Shown in pieces: positions 34,222 through 44,602 of a DNA stretch of 64,000 nucleotides. The DNA is from Caulobacter sp. Root1455. Its GTDB lineage: Bacteria > Pseudomonadota > Alphaproteobacteria > Caulobacterales > Caulobacteraceae. Numbering within the stretch: the first letter of the stretch is position 1; each line of letters opens with the position of its first letter. The notes beneath the pieces were generated by a model that saw only the letters and a program-made list of their open reading frames with translations, searched no databases and was not told where the DNA came from. A program made the position numbers and the translations under genes. The stretch lies in NCBI RefSeq assembly GCF_001426905.1, contig NZ_LMFQ01000024.1, forward strand, positions 316,669 to 380,668, given 5' to 3'.

Positions 34222-35505
34222 CTAGTCTTCGCCCATCGGCTCGGGATCGCCCAGCCGACGCATCAGCAGATAGGCCGAGGTGGCGAAGCAGATCATGCCG
34301 ATCACGCTGGCGCCCCAGCCGAACATCTTGATCGGCGACAGGCCTTCGTTGGCCCCGACGCTGAGGTTCCACAGGATGCCGCCGCCGAACAGGGCCAGGC
34401 CCAGCAGGCCCAGGCTGACCAGCAGGCTGATCCCGCCGAAGGCGTGCGGCTGCACGTGGGCGAAGGCGACGTCCTGCGGTTCCAGCTCGACCGGGCCGCT
34501 GGTGGAGAAGCCGCCCAGGTTGAACAGCGAGCCGTTGGTGGACGCGCGCGCGGTTTCGAACAGGCCGGGCTCGCTGCTCGTCGCGGCGGCCGGCTCGAAG
34601 GCCGGCGGCGGCGGCGGCGCGAAGGCCGATTCGGCGACCGGCTCTTCCGGCGTCAGCTGGAACGGCGCGACGGGCTCGCTGGCGACCGACGGCTCGGGGG
34701 TCGGGTAGACGAACGGCGACGGCGCGGCGGCGGCGGCCAAGGCGGGCGGCTCCGGCAGGACCAGGTCCTGGGTCGGGGCGGCCAGCCCGCGGGCCGGCGC
34801 CATGGCGGCGGACTCGTCGGGCAGGATCGCCTCGAGACGCGCGCCGACGGCGGCGGCCGCCTGTTCGCTGGCGCTGGGCCCGGCGCCGTTCAGCGCCAAG
34901 GCGGGCGAGCCGTCCTGGCGCAGCGCGATGGCCTTGTCGCCGTTCAGCGAAGCGGTGATCGCGGCGGGAGCCTGGCTGGGGACCAGCTTCCCGGCGTCGT
35001 AGTCGATCTTGGGACGCAGCACCGGGCTGGGCGCGGCCACCCAGTGGCCGTCGGCCGGAGTCAGGAACAGCGCCTTCTCGGCCGAACGCCGGCGAACCAG
35101 GGCGTCGATGACGATGCGCTCGCCCTCGAAATCGGCCTTGCGCCACATCTCCATCTCGCAGGCCGCCTGCAGCAGCGCGCCCTCGTTCAGGCGACGCAAC
35201 ACGGCCGAGCGGACGAAGTTTTCCGTGCCGATGTTGAAGGCGAAGCAGACCAGGGCGTCGAACTGGTTCTGGTTCAGCGGCGTGTAGACGTTCTCGTTGA
35301 CCGCATGGGCCACGGTGATCAGGTCGTAAAGCAGCAGAGCTTCAGCGTCCTGTTCCGAGACAGACGCCCCGGCCCGCGCGGTCAGGGTGTGGCCGTAGCC
35401 CAGCGTCCAGCGCCCATCGGGCAGCTGCGCGGCTTTCATCCGGTACCCTTCGAACCTCTTGATGAGATCGACGGCGGCGCGGGAGACCTGATAACGCGGT
35501 TTCAT
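34222..35505 (-). CDS. spmX: SpmX, lysozyme-like DivJ-recruiting polarity protein
   Basis: 427 aa from the ATG at 35505. It has the full SpmX architecture: a GH24 lysozyme-like domain (1-150, IKRFEGYRMKAAQ, LGYGHT), a Pro/Ala/Glu-rich region (about 190-345) and two C-terminal transmembrane helices (about 356-379 and 394-415). In C. crescentus SpmX localises and activates DivJ at the swarmer-to-stalked transition. Glu19 is kept, but the position nine residues later, Asp in active lysozymes, is Leu. No holin or other phage gene is nearby. Confidence 0.92.
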   Translation of the reverse strand: MKPRYQVSRAAVDLIKRFEGYRMKAAQLPDGRWTLGYGHTLTARAGASVSEQDAEALLLYDLITVAHAVNENVYTPLNQNQFDALVCFAFNIGTENFVRSAVLRRLNEGALLQAACEMEMWRKADFEGERIVIDALVRRRSAEKALFLTPADGHWVAAPSPVLRPKIDYDAGKLVPSQAPAAITASLNGDKAIALRQDGSPALALNGAGPSASEQAAAAVGARLEAILPDESAAMAPARGLAAPTQDLVLPEPPALAAAAAPSPFVYPTPEPSVASEPVAPFQLTPEEPVAESAFAPPPPPAFEPAAATSSEPGLFETARASTNGSLFNLGGFSTSGPVELEPQDVAFAHVQPHAFGGISLLVSLGLLGLALFGGGILWNLSVGANEGLSPIKMFGWGASVIGMICFATSAYLLMRRLGDPEPMGED

Positions 35506-35557
35506 CGCCAAGAATGACCCAGTTTGAGACAGACGCGGATGCGTTCGGGGTGCTCCG

Positions 35558-35573
35558 CGCAAGATGGGCGCCG
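35558..35573 (-). promoter_or_regulatory. sigma-54-like promoter of spmX
   Basis: On the minus strand, CGGCGCCCATCTTGCG has the GG and GC dinucleotides with exact 10-bp spacing (GG-N10-GC) and TTGC, close to consensus TGGCAC-N5-TTGC. It is 53 bp upstream of the spmX ATG. In C. crescentus spmX is known to be activated by the sigma-54 regulator TacA. Confidence 0.5.
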
Positions 35574-35586
35574 TTCTGGCGGCCCG

Positions 35587-35605
35587 AAGGGGCTCATCGC
35601 CCCTT
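35587..35605. terminator. hairpin between mgtE and spmX
   Basis: AAGGGGC-tcatc-GCCCCTT. On the plus strand it is followed by ttgttg; on the minus strand, the direction of mgtE, there is no T-run, so its termination strength for mgtE is uncertain. Confidence 0.45.
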
Positions 35606-35675
35606 TTGTTGTTCTGAACGCCGCGCGTGGCGGATTCGAGCCGCGCCGTCCAGAGCCACGGCCTATTCTACGCCC

Positions 35676-37130
35676 TTAGTGCAACAATAGGGCCGCGATC
35701 AGCAGCACGGCGAAGAAGCCGGTGAAGTCGGTCAGGAAGGTCACGAAGATCGACGAGGACACCGCCGGGTCTCGTCCCATCTTGGCCAGGGCCAGCGGCG
35801 CCAGTATGCCGCCGACCGCCGCGGTGAAGATGTTGGTGATCAGGGCCAAGCCCACGATGATCGCCAGCTTGCCGTGGTGGTCGGCCGGGCCGAAGAACAG
35901 ATAGGTCGCCCCGCCCATGACCAGGGCCAGGGTGCAGCCGTTGACGATGCCCACCGACAGCTCGCGCAGGATGATCCGGCGGGCGTTGGCGGTGGTCAGT
36001 TCCTTGCTGGCCAAGGCGCGCACGGCCACGGCCAGGGTCTGGGTGCCGGCGTTGCCGCCCAGGGACGAGACGATCGGCATCAGGATGGCCAGGGCCACCA
36101 GCTGGGCGATCTCGCCCTGGAACACGGCCACGCCGCTGACGGCGATGGTGGCGGTGACCAGGTTCAGCAGCAGCCACGGCAGGCGCGCCTTGACGATGTC
36201 GACGACATTGGCGTCGCGGCCGGCGTCGCTCACCCCGGCCAGGGCCAGGATGTCTTCTTCCGCTTCCTCGCGGATGACGCCGACGATGTCGTCGACGGTG
36301 ATCTGGCCCACCAGCCGGCCGCCGGCCTCGACGACGGGGGCGCTGATCAGGTGGTACTTGTCGAAGATGTAGGCGACCTCCTCCTGGTCCATGTCGACGG
36401 TGATCTCGGTCACCGGCTCCATGATCTCAGCCAGGGGCGTGTCGCGCTTGTTGGTCAGCAGCTGGCTGATCGGCAGGGCGCCGACCGGCGTGAACGACGG
36501 ATCGACCACATAGACGTCGAAGAACAGCTCCGGCAGGTTCGCGCCGGACTCACGGACGTGGTCGATGGTCTGGCCGACGGTCCAGAACTGCGGCGCGGCC
36601 AGGAACTCGCGCTGCATCAGGCGGCCGGCCGTCTCGTCCTCATAGGCCAGGGTGGTCTCGATCGCCGCGCGGTCGCCCTCGTCCATGGCGGCCAGCACCT
36701 GGGCGCGCTTGCCCTCGTCCAGATCGTCGATGACGTCGGCGGCGTCGTCGGAGTCCAGCTCCTCGAGCGCCTTGGCCAGGGTGTGCGAGGGCGTCGCCTC
36801 CAGCACTTCCTCGCGCAGGTTGTCGTCCAGCTCGGCGATGATCTCGCCCAGCCATTCCGGATCCAGGACCGGGATCACCTCTTCACGGTAGCCGGACGAC
36901 AGGAAGCCCATCAGGTCGGCGACGTCGGCCGGCTCCAGGGCGTGGACCAGCTCGCGCAGACGGGCGGTGTCGCCGCGGTCGGCCGCGTCGATGACCATCT
37001 CGACGTATTCGGGATTGAGCGCGTAGTCGTCGCCGAGGGCGAGGTCTTCCAGATCCTCGGGCGTCTCGGGTTCGGGAATGACCAGGTTATGGCGCGGATC
37101 GTCTGTCAGGTCGGTTGTTTCCCGGGACAT
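35676..37130 (-). CDS. mgtE: magnesium transporter MgtE
   Basis: 484 aa. The acidic N-terminal MgtE domain (ALEELDSDDAADVIDDLDE around 120-140) is followed by a CBS pair (about 170-300, LAEIMEPVTEITVDMDQ and HLISAPVVEAGGRLVG). Five C-terminal transmembrane helices contain the conserved SSLGGNAGTQTLAV pore signature and a Gly-Gly turn. The cytoplasmic domains sense Mg2+ and gate the channel. The only upstream RNA structure seen belongs to the neighbouring tRNA. Confidence 0.92.
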   Translation of the reverse strand: MSRETTDLTDDPRHNLVIPEPETPEDLEDLALGDDYALNPEYVEMVIDAADRGDTARLRELVHALEPADVADLMGFLSSGYREEVIPVLDPEWLGEIIAELDDNLREEVLEATPSHTLAKALEELDSDDAADVIDDLDEGKRAQVLAAMDEGDRAAIETTLAYEDETAGRLMQREFLAAPQFWTVGQTIDHVRESGANLPELFFDVYVVDPSFTPVGALPISQLLTNKRDTPLAEIMEPVTEITVDMDQEEVAYIFDKYHLISAPVVEAGGRLVGQITVDDIVGVIREEAEEDILALAGVSDAGRDANVVDIVKARLPWLLLNLVTATIAVSGVAVFQGEIAQLVALAILMPIVSSLGGNAGTQTLAVAVRALASKELTTANARRIILRELSVGIVNGCTLALVMGGATYLFFGPADHHGKLAIIVGLALITNIFTAAVGGILAPLALAKMGRDPAVSSSIFVTFLTDFTGFFAVLLIAALLLH

Positions 37131-37210
37131 TGGGACCTCCTGAACTCTGAGACGTGCGTCCTGCGCGTGACCTGAAGCTGCGAAGGGCCAAGCCCTCCCC
37201 GCAAAATGGT

Positions 37211-37258
37211 TAGAGCGCCCCTGGCGAGTCGGAAACCGATTTCGCCAGGCGCGCTCTA
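37211..37258 (-). terminator. long hairpin after tRNA-Leu
   Basis: TAGAGCGCgCCTGGCGA pairs with TCGCCAGGgGCGCTCTA, with an inner stem and AAA-type loop. Read on the minus strand it lies 15 bp after the tRNA CCA and is followed by accatttt, so it probably terminates tRNA-Leu. Confidence 0.7.
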
Positions 37259-37273
37259 AGCCGTTGTCTCACC

Positions 37274-37358
37274 TGGTGCGGTCGAGAAGACTCGAACTTC
37301 CACGGGTTGCCCCACAGCGACCTCAACGCTGCGCGTCTACCAATTCCGCCACGACCGC
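37274..37358 (-). tRNA. tRNA-Leu (anticodon GAG)
   Basis: 85 nt including an encoded CCA. Acceptor arms GCGGTCG / CGACCGC pair fully. The anticodon loop is TTGAGGT within the stem CAGCG / CGCTG, giving GAG. A long variable arm and the TTCGAGTCTT T-loop region are typical of tRNA-Leu. Confidence 0.95.
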
Positions 37359-37435
37359 TCGTGGTGAGGCGCGGCAGGTAGCAAACTGAGTTTGATTTGG
37401 AAAGAGCGGAGTTCGCGGATCGCGAACAAAGCGCC

Positions 37436-37687
37436 TTAGGACCCGCCGGCCATGTAGTCGTAGACGTCGGCGGCTCGGGTCACCTGGATGGCGATGCGGT
37501 CGTCGCTGATCTGGATCTCGCCCCGAGCGATGGGGTGGTTGTTGGCCAGGATCCAGACCTCGTCGTTGGTCTTGGCGTCCAGCGGGATCACCGCGCCGCG
37601 GCCCATGCGCAGCAGCTGCTGCATCGGCAGGATCGACCGTCCCAGAAGAACGGAGATCTCGACATTGACGGCGTTGACCTGGCTCAC
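37436..37687 (-). CDS. FliN/SpoA-domain switch-type protein, short form
   Basis: 83 aa, consisting almost entirely of one SpoA (FliN/FliM C-terminal) domain: VNVEISVLLGRSILPMQQLL, GAVIPLDAKTNDEVWILANN in sections, and ARGEIQISDDRIAIQVT. Canonical FliN is 110-140 aa with an N-terminal extension, absent here. No other flagellar gene is nearby. It could be the switch FliN located away from its operon or a paralogue that competes in the C-ring. Confidence 0.78.
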   Translation of the reverse strand: MSQVNAVNVEISVLLGRSILPMQQLLRMGRGAVIPLDAKTNDEVWILANNHPIARGEIQISDDRIAIQVTRAADVYDYMAGGS

Positions 37688-37757
37688 GAAGTAAGTCCCT
37701 GGATTTCACTCGCGACCGCTTTCGGCCGCGCGTCACCCGATGCAAGACTAGGGCCGT

Positions 37758-38483
37758 ATGCTTGATCGCCCGTTAAACCTTGAAAATAAGGCGCTTCCGC
37801 TGTTGGGAGCGCCCGACGGCGCGCCGGCGGGGTGGGCGGTTTCGACCGGGTGCGTGCCCTACCCGGCAGCCGTTGCCGCCATGGAGGCCCGCGCGGCCGC
37901 CATCGCCGACGGCACGGCGGGCGAGCTGGTCTGGCTGCTGGAGCATCCGCCGCTCTATACCGCCGGCGTTTCGTCCAAGCCCGCCGACCTGATCGCCCCC
38001 GACCGCTTCCCGGTGTTCGAGAGCGGCCGCGGCGGCCAGTTCACCTATCACGGCCCCGGCCAGCGGGTGGTTTATGTGATGCTGGACCTGACCAAGCGCG
38101 GCCGCGACGTGCGGGCCTTCGTCGCGGCGCTGGAGACCTGGATCATCGAGGCCCTGGCCGCCTTCAACGTCACCGGCGAGATGCGCGAGGGCCGGGTCGG
38201 CGTGTGGGTCGAGCGCAAGGGGCCCGGCTGGTCGCGCGAGGACAAGATCGCCGCCATCGGCGTCAAGCTGCGCCGCTGGGTCAGCTTCCACGGGATCAGC
38301 CTGAACGTCGAACCCGACCTGGAGCACTTCTCGGGCATCGTGCCTTGCGGCCAGACCGAGCACGGGGTCACCAGCCTGGTCGACCTGGGCCTGCCGGTGA
38401 CCATGGACGAGGCGGACGAGGCGCTGCGCGCGGCCTTCCAGCGGGTCTTCGGGCCTGTGGAAGCCGAGGCGCCGCCTGTCTAG
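37758..38483 (+). CDS. lipB: octanoyl-[acyl-carrier-protein]: protein octanoyltransferase
   Basis: 241 aa. LipB signatures: [34 protein letters not shown] in pieces, [19 protein letters not shown], HGISLNV, and the catalytic cysteine in [13 protein letters not shown]. It transfers octanoate from ACP to lipoyl domains as the first step of lipoylation. It is divergent from the FliN-like gene with about 70 bp between starts. Confidence 0.94.
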   Translation: MLDRPLNLENKALPLLGAPDGAPAGWAVSTGCVPYPAAVAAMEARAAAIADGTAGELVWLLEHPPLYTAGVSSKPADLIAPDRFPVFESGRGGQFTYHGPGQRVVYVMLDLTKRGRDVRAFVAALETWIIEALAAFNVTGEMREGRVGVWVERKGPGWSREDKIAAIGVKLRRWVSFHGISLNVEPDLEHFSGIVPCGQTEHGVTSLVDLGLPVTMDEADEALRAAFQRVFGPVEAEAPPV

Positions 38484-38489
38484 CGCCCC

Positions 38490-38591
38490 GCGTCCTTCGA
38501 GGCCCGCTGCGCGGGCGCCTCAGGATGAGGAGCGCTTCTACTGAATACCTCATCCTGAGGTGCGAGCCCTTGGGCGAGCCTCGAAGGACGC
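38490..38591. repeat. intergenic palindromic repeat, family B variant
   Basis: About 100 bp. Outer arms gcgtccttcgaggc / gcctcgaaggacgc and inner arms cctcaggatgagg / cctcatcctgagg, with an extra small hairpin in each half. It fills the space between lipB and the convergent DUF805 gene. Confidence 0.8.
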
Positions 38592-38598
38592 ACGGCGT

Positions 38599-39003
38599 TC
38601 AGACCGCCGAAACCGGCTTCAGCGGATTGGGGCCGTAGCGGTTGGCGCCCTGCTCGCCCGGCATCACGCCCAACTCGATGATCGCCCAGAAGACGACGGC
38701 GCCGAACAGGAAATCGAGGACGTGCATGGGCGTCGGCCAGACGGCGACCAGGGACAGCAGGATCAGCGCCGCCCACCAGCCCGAGCGGCCGCGATCGTGC
38801 AGCCGCTTGGACAGCAGGCAGGTCGCGAAGAACAGCAGCGGCGGATAGACCAGCCAGCCGGTCAGCAGGTGGATGGTCATCCCCGTCGCCTCATAGAGGA
38901 CGGCGAAGATGAACAGCGCCGCCGAGGCGATCAGGAACGGGCCGCGCGCCAGCCGGCCCGAGGCCGACAGGAACAGGTCCCACCATTCCGCGCGATCGTT
39001 CAT
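38599..39003 (-). CDS. DUF805 family membrane protein (paralogue 1)
   Basis: 134 aa. The DUF805 pattern is recognisable in SASGRLARGPFLIASAAL, LSKRLHDRGRSGWWAALILL and the late VMPGEQGANRYGPNPL. Four hydrophobic helices are visible. Function unknown. A second member follows upstream at 39067-39468 on the same strand with a 63-bp gap, so this is a tandem pair. Confidence 0.85.
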   Translation of the reverse strand: MNDRAEWWDLFLSASGRLARGPFLIASAALFIFAVLYEATGMTIHLLTGWLVYPPLLFFATCLLSKRLHDRGRSGWWAALILLSLVAVWPTPMHVLDFLFGAVVFWAIIELGVMPGEQGANRYGPNPLKPVSAV

Positions 39004-39066
39004 TCAGCCAGACCCCAGCGACTCCGATGGGCAGAACCTAGGCCGGGCGGCGTTCGGACGAAAGGC

Positions 39067-39468
39067 CTAGGCGAAGACTTCGGCCAGCGGTTCGGCCGAG
39101 CCGATGCCCTTGGGCGACTTGCCGTACGAATTGCGCCCCTGGGTGCCGTCCAGGAAGCCCAGCTCGATAAAGCCCCAGATCCAGCCGACGATCGGCACCA
39201 GCCAGAAGAACGCCACCCAGCCGCCGCCCTTGTCGCGGTCGTGGCAGCGCTTGAGGGCGATGGCGATCGAGATCCACAGCGAGGGGACGAACAGGACCAG
39301 CTGAGCGATGTTGACGGCCCCGAACCCGTTCTGTCCGGTGTCGCCGGTCGCGGCGAAGACGAGCACCCCGACCATGAACGAGACCACATACTTGCCGACG
39401 ATGATCAGCCAGTAGTCGCGGCGGCGCAGCCGTCCCTCGAAGCCGAACAGCTTCTGCATCAACGTCAT
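39067..39468 (-). CDS. DUF805 family membrane protein (paralogue 2)
   Basis: 133 aa from the ATG at 39468 (MTLMQKLFGFEGRLRRRDYW); an ATG five codons earlier is less likely. It contains LKRCHDRDKGGGWVAFFWLVPIVG in parts and LDGTQGRNSYGKSPKG, the standard DUF805 end. It is more divergent from paralogue 1 than a recent duplication would be. Confidence 0.85.
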   Translation of the reverse strand: MTLMQKLFGFEGRLRRRDYWLIIVGKYVVSFMVGVLVFAATGDTGQNGFGAVNIAQLVLFVPSLWISIAIALKRCHDRDKGGGWVAFFWLVPIVGWIWGFIELGFLDGTQGRNSYGKSPKGIGSAEPLAEVFA

Positions 39469-39527
39469 GGAATCGTCCCCCAAAGCTCAACCTTGGGGGC
39501 ACAAGACCACGTACGGCCAAGCTTCGT

Positions 39528-41525
<1,998 letters not shown>

Positions 41526-41740
41526 CCGGCCGTTCCCTACGCTTTTGTCGTTGTCTCTTTGGACAGGCACTAGCAGGCCGCCAGAGGTTTGCAACGGCGC
41601 CGCAGCGTGACATTGTCCATGACACCGGTTTCCAATGGGGACCGCAACCACGAGAAACGTTCAGCGCTCAGGGTTTTTCACGCATTCGCGAAATAACGCC
41701 TGGGTTCGGCCTGATCGCACGACCTGAGAGGAAACCGCCC

Positions 41741-42253
41741 ATGCTTCGTCCCGCCTTCGCGCTGCTGACCCTCGCCGCCGCCTTGGCCGGCGGCCCCGCC
41801 CTGGCTCAGACCGCGCCCGCGCCCGCCGCCGCGCCGCACGCGCCGCCGCCGGCCCCGCCCTACGGCCGCCCGATCACCCTGGCCGAGGCCCGGACGGCCG
41901 CCGCCGCCGCCGAGGCCGAGGCCCGCAAGCAGGGCTGGTCGATGGTCATCGTCGTGGTCGAGCCCAGCGGGGCCCTGGTGCTGAGCGAGAAGATGGACGG
42001 CGCCCAGTACGGCTCCAACGACGTGGCCCGCCGCAAGGCCGAGACCAGCGCCAACTTCCGCCGGCCGACCGCCTACTTCCAGGAAGCGGTGAAGGGCGGC
42101 ACGCTCAATTCCATCTTCACCGGCGCCCTGGCCATCGACGGCGGCGAGCTGCTGATCGTCGACGGCAAGATCGCCGGCGCCATCGGCGTCTCGGGTGGCT
42201 CGGGCGTCCAGGACGGCCAGGTGGCGCGGGTGGCGGCGGCGGCTCTGAAATAG
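41741..42253 (+). CDS. secreted GlcG/HbpS-type heme-binding protein
   Basis: 170 aa. A signal peptide (1-22) and a short Ala/Pro-rich linker precede a GlcG/HbpS domain (formerly DUF336): TLAEARTAAAAAEAEARKQG, VVEPSGALVLSEKMDGA and GKIAGAIGVSGG. HbpS-like proteins bind or degrade heme; GlcG is of unknown role. The leader places it in the periplasm. Confidence 0.82.
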   Translation: MLRPAFALLTLAAALAGGPALAQTAPAPAAAPHAPPPAPPYGRPITLAEARTAAAAAEAEARKQGWSMVIVVVEPSGALVLSEKMDGAQYGSNDVARRKAETSANFRRPTAYFQEAVKGGTLNSIFTGALAIDGGELLIVDGKIAGAIGVSGGSGVQDGQVARVAAAALK

Positions 42254-42265
42254 GATCTCGCGATT

Positions 42266-42291
42266 GGGGACATGCCCGTGGGCCTGTCCCC
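42266..42291. terminator. hairpin between the GlcG-like and DJ-1 genes
   Basis: GGGGACA-t-GCCC-gt-GGGC-c-TGTCCCC: 11 bp of pairing with one mismatch in each arm. It sits 13 bp after the GlcG-like stop, and the two genes converge on it. No T-run. Confidence 0.6.
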
Positions 42292-42309
42292 GACCGAGCC
42301 CGCCGGACT

Positions 42310-42879
42310 TCAATCCGCGAACTCCCGGGCGAACATCGCCACGTAGTCGTCGTGCTTGCCCTCGGGCGCGACAAGCCGGGCGATGGCGGCGCTGAAGGTC
42401 ACCGGGGCCGAGCCGGCGGCCGTGACCAGCTTGCCGTCGGTCACCGCCTTGGGCGTGTCGACATAGCGCTCGGCCCCCGCATAGTCCGGCGCGACCTTGG
42501 CCAGCCAGTCGCGGTCGTTGGAGGTGTGGGCCTTGCCCGCCAGCAAGCCCGCCCGGGCGGCGGCCACGGTTCCGGCGCAGATCGCCCCGATGATCTTGCC
42601 GTCGGCCTGGGCCTGGCGCAGCAGGCTGAACAGCGCCTTGTCGTCGTAGTCGATCCAGGCGTCGGACCCGATCAGCAGGAAGACCTCGGCGTCGGCCAGG
42701 ACCGGGTCGGCGAACTTGTAATCCGCCGCCGCCAGCACCCCGCCCATCGAGGTCTGGGGCTCGCCGTCCGGCGTGGCGATCTCGATCTGGACGCCATAAT
42801 AGCCGCGCAGGGCGGCCAGCACCTGGCCGGCCTCCCAGTCGGCCCAGCCCGGTTGCAGGAAAGCGACGGCGATGGTCAT
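42310..42879 (-). CDS. DJ-1/PfpI family protein
   Basis: 189 aa. Class I glutamine-amidotransferase-like fold with the nucleophile-elbow Cys in GAICAGTVAAARAGLLAG (about residue 99) and an upstream acidic pocket residue near EAGQVL. The family includes proteases, chaperones and glyoxalases. The histidine usually next to Cys is replaced here by Ala-Gly, so the specific activity is open. It is divergent from msrB. Confidence 0.82.
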   Translation of the reverse strand: MTIAVAFLQPGWADWEAGQVLAALRGYYGVQIEIATPDGEPQTSMGGVLAAADYKFADPVLADAEVFLLIGSDAWIDYDDKALFSLLRQAQADGKIIGAICAGTVAAARAGLLAGKAHTSNDRDWLAKVAPDYAGAERYVDTPKAVTDGKLVTAAGSAPVTFSAAIARLVAPEGKHDDYVAMFAREFAD

Positions 42880-43001
42880 GGCGGGGTCCTTTCAGCGGCT
42901 GCGAAAACGAACGCGGCGGCCGATCTTATGCTCCGCCCGGCCTTGGTTTGTCAGCAGGCCGCCCCTATCGGTGAAAGGTCCGAGCCCCTAGATTGCAGGC
43001 C

Positions 43002-43487
43002 ATGACCGACACAGCCCCCCTCCTCTCCGCCACCGGCTTCGACCTGACTCCGCCGACCGAGCCCGAGCGCCAGCGCCTCGAGGCCGACCTGACCGCCGAG
43101 GAGGCCCGCGTCCTGCTGCATCACGGCACCGAGGCCCCGTTCTGCGGCGGCCTGCTGGGCGAGAAGAGCCCCGGCGTCTATTGCTGCCGCGAGTGCGGCC
43201 TGCCCTTGTTCGAATACCGGACCAAGTTCGAGAGCGGCACCGGCTGGCCCAGCTTCTACGCCCCGTTCGACGAGGCGCACGTCAAGGAGGTGCGCGACAC
43301 CTCCTACGGCATGCTGCGCATCGAGACCCTGTGCGCCCGCTGCGACAGCCACCAGGGCCACGTCTTCCCGGACGGCCCGGCCCCGACGCGGCTGCGCTAC
43401 TGCATCAATTCGGTGTCGCTGCGGTTCGTGAAAGCCGGCGATCCCCTGCCCGACCCGTTGCATCGCGGCGACAAGATCACGGGCTAG
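43002..43487 (+). CDS. msrB: peptide-methionine (R)-S-oxide reductase
   Basis: 161 aa from the ATG at 43002; a TTG three codons earlier is not needed. Zinc-site cysteines CCREC and CARC, GTGWPSFYAPFD, and the catalytic Cys in RYCINSVSLRF near the C-terminus are all intact. It reduces the R epimer of methionine sulfoxide with thioredoxin. The N-terminal ~45 residues are longer than in minimal MsrB but carry no signal peptide. Confidence 0.93.
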   Translation: MTDTAPLLSATGFDLTPPTEPERQRLEADLTAEEARVLLHHGTEAPFCGGLLGEKSPGVYCCRECGLPLFEYRTKFESGTGWPSFYAPFDEAHVKEVRDTSYGMLRIETLCARCDSHQGHVFPDGPAPTRLRYCINSVSLRFVKAGDPLPDPLHRGDKITG

Positions 43488-43510
43488 GTCGAATCGACAT
43501 TCGGCCCAGG

Positions 43511-43551
43511 AAGCGAAAACCTCGGCCACGCACCAGACGTGGATATCGATA
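43511..43551 (+). repeat. two-copy intergenic hairpin motif, family E copy 2
   Basis: GCGAAAACCTCG followed by CCACG-caccaga-CGTGG and ATATCGAT. Compared with the copy at 20618-20661, the stem keeps pairing through a compensatory change (T-A to C-G), while the loop CACC is unchanged. It lies 23 bp after the msrB stop. Confidence 0.6.
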
Positions 43552-43606
43552 GGCCCGGGAAGACGCCGCCCACCCCGGCCGGCGACCGGGATGGGCGGAA
43601 ACGGGT

Positions 43607-44530
43607 TCACGCCTTCGCCGACGCCTTGGCCGAAGCGCCCAGCCCGTTGGTGATCGCCTGGGCGTAGTCGGACGGCAGCGGCGCGCCCTGCCCCTCCGAG
43701 GCCTCGGTCGCCCAGATGCCGCCGCTGTTCCACAGGAAGCCGCCGGTGATCCCGATGCCGGCCAGGCCCGCGAAGGTCTGCTCGAGCGAGGCCGGATCGC
43801 CCCCGTCGGCCCCGATCACCGCATAGCCAGGGACGATGAAGGCGTAGGCGTCGGCCACGCCGGTGTCGGGCGTGTTCTGCACCGCCCGCGCCCAGTCGGT
43901 CGGAGAATTGCCGCTTCCGCCGGCGTAGCACTGCAGGTTCATCAACCTGACGATCTGCTGCTGGTTGTTCTGCTGGTAGACCGCGGTCAGGCAGCCGGTC
44001 CAGAAGTCGGTCGCCGTGTACGGACAATAGGTGGCGAACAGCCCCAGCGAACCGACGTCCAGCGTCAGGGCGACGATCATCGACTGGTCGGCGCTGGTGT
44101 AGCCGTCCTGGGATTCGTAGTCGAAATCCACGCCCGTCACCCCGAAGGTCGACTGCAGGACCCCCAGATTGGTCTTGACCTGATCGCGGGCCGCCAGCCA
44201 GGCGCTGAAGTCGCTGGTGGTGCCCCAGGCGCCGACCGAGACCAGCAGGTCCTTCACGCTGCCGCCGGTCATCAGGCTGGTGATCAATCGCGGGAAGTCG
44301 GGATTGACCCCGCTCTTCCCGTCGGTCGCGTATTGGATCTGGCCGTCGCTGACGAACAGGGTGTCGTTCAGATAGAGGTCGCCGCCGGCGTGGATGTGGA
44401 TCGACCACAGGATGACGGTGGTGATCCCCGCGTTCAGCTGCTCGACCTGAACATCGTAGGCGATCGGGGGATTTGGATAGCCGTCCTGGAACAGGCCATT
44501 GCCGTAGATGGCGATGGGATAGGCGGACAT
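43607..44530 (-). CDS. GH18-like (chitinase-fold) protein without signal peptide
   Basis: 307 aa. GVDFDYE at about residue 147 matches the DxDxE core of the GH18 catalytic motif (Glu as proton donor), and surrounding strands such as LLVSVGAWG and GGFLWNSGG fit the barrel. There is no N-terminal signal peptide, unusual for a chitinase, so it may be exported by another route or act inside. The C-terminus ends in ASAKASAKA. It follows a small helical gene on the same strand. Confidence 0.7.
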   Translation of the reverse strand: MSAYPIAIYGNGLFQDGYPNPPIAYDVQVEQLNAGITTVILWSIHIHAGGDLYLNDTLFVSDGQIQYATDGKSGVNPDFPRLITSLMTGGSVKDLLVSVGAWGTTSDFSAWLAARDQVKTNLGVLQSTFGVTGVDFDYESQDGYTSADQSMIVALTLDVGSLGLFATYCPYTATDFWTGCLTAVYQQNNQQQIVRLMNLQCYAGGSGNSPTDWARAVQNTPDTGVADAYAFIVPGYAVIGADGGDPASLEQTFAGLAGIGITGGFLWNSGGIWATEASEGQGAPLPSDYAQAITNGLGASAKASAKA

Positions 44531-44602
44531 GGGAAAGCCTCCGGCTCGGAATGAGCGGCGGGAGGTTAGCGCGAGAAATACACTCCAAGATGTATTTTTG
44601 GA

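Noticed and set aside
34222..35505. Phage lysozyme as a sign of a prophage
   Set aside because: The Pro-rich linker, two C-terminal membrane helices and lack of any other phage gene identify SpmX, a chromosomal polarity protein.
37211..37258. Magnesium riboswitch in front of mgtE
   Set aside because: The hairpin is closer to and better placed for termination of the tRNA-Leu transcript; none of the M-box conserved elements is visible.
37274..37358. tRNA-Leu as an integration (att) site
   Set aside because: No integrase gene and no repeated 3' tRNA fragment was seen in the window.
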